Positions 60,069 to 64,000 of a stretch of DNA of 64,000 bases are shown here, one piece after another; positions within the stretch are counted from its first letter, which is position 1; the number at the start of each line of letters is the position of its first letter. The notes under the pieces were generated by a model that worked only from the letters and a program-made list of their open reading frames with translations, made no database searches and was not told where the DNA came from. The translations under genes and the position numbers were made by a program. The DNA is from Gemmatimonadota bacterium (GTDB lineage: Bacteria; Gemmatimonadota; Gemmatimonadetes; Gemmatimonadales; Gemmatimonadaceae). The stretch lies in NCBI GenBank assembly GCA_021298395.1, contig JAJTFH010000001.1, positions 1 through 64,000 on the forward strand, read 5' to 3'.

Positions 60069-61184
60069 ATGAAGATCGGTATCCCGAAGGAGATCAAGAC
60101 CAACGAGAATCGCGTCTCGATGGTCCCCGCTGGCGCGGAGGCCCTCGTCGCGGCGGGCCACACCGTCTACGTGGAGCAGGGGGCCGGGGACGGCTCCGGC
60201 TTCGGTGACGACCAGTATGTGGCGGTCGGCGCCAAGATCCTCCCCACCGCGGACGCGGTGTGGAAGGAGGCGGAGATGATCGTGAAGGTGAAGGAGCCGA
60301 TCGCGGTCGAGTGGCCGCGGATGCGGAAGGGGCAGACGATCTTCACCTACTTCCACTTCGCCGCCGACGAGAAGCTGACGCGGGCGCACCTCGATTCGGG
60401 GGCGACCTGCATCGCGTACGAGACGGTCGAGCTCCCGACGCGCGAGCTCCCGCTCCTGACGCCGATGTCCGAGGTCGCGGGACGCATGGCGGTGCAGGAG
60501 GGGGCCAAGTATCTCGAGAAGCTCTACGGCGGGCGTGGCGTGCTGCTGGGCGGCGTCCCGGGCGTGCCGCCGGCCAAGGTCGTGATCCTGGGCGGTGGCG
60601 TCGTCGGCGTGAACGCCGCGAAGATGGCGGCGGGGTTCGGGGCGAAGGTCACGATCATGGATACCTCGCTCCCGCGGCTCCGCTATCTGAGCGACGTGAT
60701 GCCGGCGAACGTGCAGATGATCTTCTCCAACCGGCAGAATGTCCTCGAGCAGATCAGCACGGCGGACCTGGTGGTCGGCGGCGTGCTCCTGCCGGGCGCC
60801 AAGGCGCCGAAGCTCATCCGTCGCGAGGACCTCAAGCTGATGCGGCCGGGGGCGGTGATCGTCGACGTGGCGATCGACCAGGGTGGGTGTGTCGAGACGA
60901 TCAAGGCGACCACGCACGAGAACCCGGTCTACACGGTCGACGGGATCATCCACTACGGGGTGGCGAACATGCCCGGTGGGGTCCCGCGCACCTCGACGCT
61001 CGCGCTCACGAATGCGACGCTCCCCTATGCGCTCAAGCTCGCGAACAAGGGGTGGAAGCAGGCCCTCCGTGAGGACGGCGCGCTCCTCAAGGGGCTCAAC
61101 GTGGTCGACGGCAAGGTGACCTATCAGGGCGTCGCCGAGGCCTTCGGGATGGACTACCACGCGCCGGAGCAGTTCGTCAAATAA
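60069..61184 (+). CDS. ald: Alanine dehydrogenase
   Basis: MKIGIPKEIKTNENRVSMVPAGAEALVAAGHTVYVEQGAGDGSGFGDDQY; VVILGGGVVGVNAAKMAAGFGA; DVAIDQGGCVET. Confidence 0.96.
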   Translation: MKIGIPKEIKTNENRVSMVPAGAEALVAAGHTVYVEQGAGDGSGFGDDQYVAVGAKILPTADAVWKEAEMIVKVKEPIAVEWPRMRKGQTIFTYFHFAADEKLTRAHLDSGATCIAYETVELPTRELPLLTPMSEVAGRMAVQEGAKYLEKLYGGRGVLLGGVPGVPPAKVVILGGGVVGVNAAKMAAGFGAKVTIMDTSLPRLRYLSDVMPANVQMIFSNRQNVLEQISTADLVVGGVLLPGAKAPKLIRREDLKLMRPGAVIVDVAIDQGGCVETIKATTHENPVYTVDGIIHYGVANMPGGVPRTSTLALTNATLPYALKLANKGWKQALREDGALLKGLNVVDGKVTYQGVAEAFGMDYHAPEQFVK

Positions 61185-61186
61185 TC

Positions 61187-62362
61187 GTGCGCGTCGTCGC
61201 CTGGCGGGTCCTCCTGGCGGTCGGGGTGCTGAGCACCTCGGCCGCCGGTGCGCTTTCCGCCCAGGCCGGCGCGCGCGGTGGGGTGGTGCGCGATGAGCTT
61301 GGGCGCGCGCTCGCTGGGGTGCGGATCGATCCCGTCGAGGTGTCGCTCGAGGCCGGTGTCGTCCTGCCGAGTGGCGCCCCGCTCACCGCGACCGACCTCG
61401 CGGGACGGTTCCGGCTGACCGAGGCGGCGCTCGGGCGCGCGGAGGCGGTGGTCTTCCGGCGGTTGGGGTTCCGGCCGGATACCGCTCGACTGGCCGACCT
61501 CCCCCTCGGTGCGGTAGCGGAGCGCACGCTGCAGCGCCTCGCCCTGCCGTTGCCCGCGATGACCGTGACGGGGCGCCGGGAGGTGCGCGGCCCCCTCGCG
61601 GGGTTCTACCAGCGCCGCGCGCAGGGGATGGGGCGGTTCTTCACCGCCGAGGAGATCGAGCGGCGCGGACTCCGGCGCCCCTCCGACCTGATCCGTGGGG
61701 TGCCGGGGGTGCAGGTCGTCCCCCTCCGAGCTGGACGGGTCGCGTACCGGATCCGTGGGTCGAACATGGCCCCCCTGATCTGGCTCGACGGGAACCCGAT
61801 GACCGCGGCCGAGCTCGACCTCGATGCCTTCGACCTGCGCAGCTTCGCTGGGATCGAGATCTATGCGGGGGCGGCGACGGTGCCGCCGCAGTTCACCGGG
61901 GGGCGGATGATGTCGTCGAGCGGGGGCGCGATCGTGCTCTGGTCGCGCGAGGGGGAGGCGCAGCCCGCGCGTCGGGCGCGACGAGGGGAGCCGACCCCTG
62001 CCGAGGTCCTCGCCCGGCTGGTGGCCGAGGCGACGGTCTGGACCGCGGATGCGGTGGATGAGCCGGCGCGCGCGATTGTGGCGACGGAGGTGGCGCCCCT
62101 CTACCCGGACTCGCTCTTCGACGCGGGGATGCCCGGGGACGTGGAGGTCGAGTTCGTGGTCGACGCCACGGGGGAGATCCGGCTGGACACCTTCGGCGTG
62201 GTGTCGGCGACCCACCCCCTGTTGGTTGAGGCAGTCCGGCGGAGTCTGGCCGAACGGCGATTCGTCCCGGCGCGGAAGGCGGGGGTCGCGGTGGCGCAGC
62301 TGGTGCAGTACCCGGTCCGGTTCGAACCGCCATCCGGGGCGGACCGCGTCCCACCGACGTAA
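61187..62362 (+). CDS. Secreted chimera: carboxypeptidase-regulatory-like domain + TonB-receptor plug domain + TonB C-terminal domain (no beta-barrel)
   Basis: Signal peptide MRVVAWRVLLAVGVLSTSAAGALSAQ; FTAEEIERRGLRRPSDLIRGVPGVQVVPLRAGRVAYRIRGSNMAPLIWLDGNPM (plug); PLYPDSLFDAGMPGDVEVEFVVDATGEIRLDTFGVVSATHPLLVEAVRRSLAERRFVPARKAGVAVAQLVQYPVRFEP (TonB_C). Confidence 0.8.
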   Translation: MRVVAWRVLLAVGVLSTSAAGALSAQAGARGGVVRDELGRALAGVRIDPVEVSLEAGVVLPSGAPLTATDLAGRFRLTEAALGRAEAVVFRRLGFRPDTARLADLPLGAVAERTLQRLALPLPAMTVTGRREVRGPLAGFYQRRAQGMGRFFTAEEIERRGLRRPSDLIRGVPGVQVVPLRAGRVAYRIRGSNMAPLIWLDGNPMTAAELDLDAFDLRSFAGIEIYAGAATVPPQFTGGRMMSSSGGAIVLWSREGEAQPARRARRGEPTPAEVLARLVAEATVWTADAVDEPARAIVATEVAPLYPDSLFDAGMPGDVEVEFVVDATGEIRLDTFGVVSATHPLLVEAVRRSLAERRFVPARKAGVAVAQLVQYPVRFEPPSGADRVPPT

Positions 62363-62366
62363 GCAG

Positions 62367-62396
62367 TTGTCGCCTCCGGGTTTTCGAGGGTAACTT
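62367..62396 (+). promoter_or_regulatory. Putative mreB promoter TTGTCG-N18-TAACTT(TC)
   Basis: Direct reading upstream of mreB. Confidence 0.55.
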
Positions 62397-62459
62397 TCGC
62401 ATTCCTCGCTTCGTCTCGGACGCCCCCTTCCGGCCTCGTGCCGGCGTCAGATCCCCATC

Positions 62460-63497
62460 ATGCGTTGGCCCTCCTTCAATCCCGCTGGTCTCCTCACGGC
62501 GAATTCGATCGCCGTGGACCTCGGCACCGCGAACACCCTCGTCTACGTGAAAGGCGAGGGGATCGTGCTCAACGAGCCGTCGGTCGTCGCGATCGATCGC
62601 GAGACGAAGAAGATCAAAGGCGTGGGGCTCGAGGCGAAGCGGATGTTGGGCCGCACACCGGAAGGGGTGCTCGCCGTTCGGCCGATGAAGGATGGGGTGA
62701 TCGCCGACTTCGAGATCACCGAGAAGATGCTGCGCTTCTTCCTCGAGTTGATCATCAAGAACCATCCGTTCCGCGTGAAGCCACGCGTGATCGTCTGCGT
62801 CCCCTCGGGAATCACCGAGGTCGAACGTCGCGCCGTGCGCGACTCCGCACTCGGCGCGGGCGCGAAGGAGGTCTTCATGGTCGCCGAGCCGATGGCGGCG
62901 GCGATCGGTGTGGGGCTCCCGGTCGAGACGCCGACGGGGAACATGGTGATCGACATCGGTGGCGGGACGACGGAGATCGCGGTCATCGCGCTCTCGGGGA
63001 TGGTCTCGGACACCTCGATCCGCGTGGGTGGCGACGAACTCGACACGAGCATCGTGCAGTTCATGCGCAAGCAGTACAACCTGCTGATCGGCGAGCCGAC
63101 GGCGGAGCAGATCAAGATCCAGATCGGCTCGGCGGCCCCGCTCGGCGAGGAGCGCGAGATGGAGGTGAAGGGTCGCGATCTCGTCTCGGGGATCCCGAAG
63201 ACGGTGCGTGTGCACTCGGTGGAGATCCGCGAGGCGGTGCAGGAACCGATCCAGCAGATCGTGAATGCGGTGCGACGCGCGCTCGAGATCACGCCGCCCG
63301 AGCTCGCCTCCGACATCGTCGATCGTGGGATCGTGATGACCGGCGGGGGCGCGTTGATCCGTGGCCTCGATGTGCTGCTCACGCAGGAGACGGGGCTGCC
63401 GATCCATGTGGACGAGGATCCGCTCACCTGCGTGGTGCGTGGGACCGGCCGCATCCTCGACGACGAGGAGAAGTACTGGTCGGTGCTCACCACCTGA
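62460..63497 (+). CDS. mreB: Rod-shape-determining protein MreB
   Basis: [61 protein letters not shown]. Confidence 0.97.
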   Translation: MRWPSFNPAGLLTANSIAVDLGTANTLVYVKGEGIVLNEPSVVAIDRETKKIKGVGLEAKRMLGRTPEGVLAVRPMKDGVIADFEITEKMLRFFLELIIKNHPFRVKPRVIVCVPSGITEVERRAVRDSALGAGAKEVFMVAEPMAAAIGVGLPVETPTGNMVIDIGGGTTEIAVIALSGMVSDTSIRVGGDELDTSIVQFMRKQYNLLIGEPTAEQIKIQIGSAAPLGEEREMEVKGRDLVSGIPKTVRVHSVEIREAVQEPIQQIVNAVRRALEITPPELASDIVDRGIVMTGGGALIRGLDVLLTQETGLPIHVDEDPLTCVVRGTGRILDDEEKYWSVLTT

Positions 63498-63512
63498 CCT
63501 GAGGCGCCCGAG

Positions 63513-64000
63513 ATGCACGGCGCCGGTGAGGAGACACGGACCGATCGCCTGCTCCTCTGGGCGTGCGTCATCGCGTCGGTCATCCTGCTTCTGCTCTCGC
63601 CGTCGCGTCAGGAGCGTGCGGCGAGCGCGGTCCGTGAGGCCGTCGTCGCGCCCCTCGCCGCGCTCGAGGTCCGCACCCGGCTCGTGCAGCGGGCCGTCAC
63701 GAGTTACGACAGCCTGATCCGGCTCGCCGACAGCACGATCCGGCAGGCGCAGACCCTCCCCGCCGTCGAGGCGGAGAACGCGCAGCTGCGCGCCCTGCTC
63801 GGACTTGGCGCCGCCTTGCAGTGGGGCTTCGTGCCGGCCGAGGCGGTGCCGGGGCGTGCGATGGGCGATGCGCACACCGTCGTCCTCTCCGTGGGTTCGC
63901 GCCAGGGGATCACGGCGCTCAGTCCGGTGATCGCGGCGTCGGGGGTGGTCGGCCTCATCGCCGCGGTCGAGGAGACGACGAGCCTCGCGATCGTCTGGCC
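63513..64000 (+). CDS. mreC: Rod-shape-determining protein MreC (3' truncated by window edge)
   Basis: Open frame not in the ORF track (no stop in window): MHGAGEETRTDRLLLWACVIASVILLLLSPSRQERAASAVREAVVAPLAALE...LPAVEAENAQLRALLGLGAALQWGFVPAEAVPGRAMGDAHTVVLSVGSRQGI; downstream of mreB. Confidence 0.85.
   Translation, partial: MHGAGEETRTDRLLLWACVIASVILLLLSPSRQERAASAVREAVVAPLAALEVRTRLVQRAVTSYDSLIRLADSTIRQAQTLPAVEAENAQLRALLGLGAALQWGFVPAEAVPGRAMGDAHTVVLSVGSRQGITALSPVIAASGVVGLIAAVEETTSLAIVW

Noticed and set aside
61893-63875. 660-aa minus-strand ORF
   Set aside because: Antisense shadow of mreB and mreC.

Overview
A high-GC chromosomal segment, almost entirely coding and mostly + strand. It looks like core genome of a Gemmatimonadota-like bacterium (taxon inferred from gene order and protein style, not searched). 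Contents in order: hrcA(partial)-ydcF-dnaJ-GT-prmA-rsmE-HIT; rpsU/yqeY-mutS2-dnaG-cdsZ-recJ-rsmD-coaD; a STAS/HATPase/SpoIIE partner-switching trio; ksgA; rex(-); dnaQ-like; MBL; infC-rpmI-rplT; pheS-pheT-coiled coil-zapA; a candidate structured RNA; rny-folD(disrupted)-xseA-xseB-ispA-dxs-nadK-recN; an outer-membrane barrel(-); a glycosidase-like protein; tRNA-Leu(TAA) and tRNA-Gly(GCC), both -; aroA(disrupted)-cmk-rpsA; an acyl-CoA carboxylase cluster with an embedded RNA methyltransferase; rplM-rpsI-rpsB-tsf-pyrH-frr-uppS-cdsA-dxr-rseP; rpsO-pnp-M16 peptidase-ald; a TonB plug/TonB_C chimera; mreB-mreC(partial). I saw no mobile element, CRISPR array or defence island. Points most worth follow-up: (i) a secreted barrel-less protein joining a TonB-receptor plug to a TonB C-terminal domain; (ii) an in-frame bS21-YqeY fusion; (iii) frameshifting internal deletions in folD and aroA; (iv) a recurrent TANCTT(T)-type -10-like element before most transcription units, sometimes so close to the start codon that leaderless mRNAs are implied; (v) a perfect Rex operator over rex's own promoter; (vi) an AUC start for infC; (vii) a structured RNA candidate between zapA and rny. 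All calls were made by reading the sequence; no database search was run.
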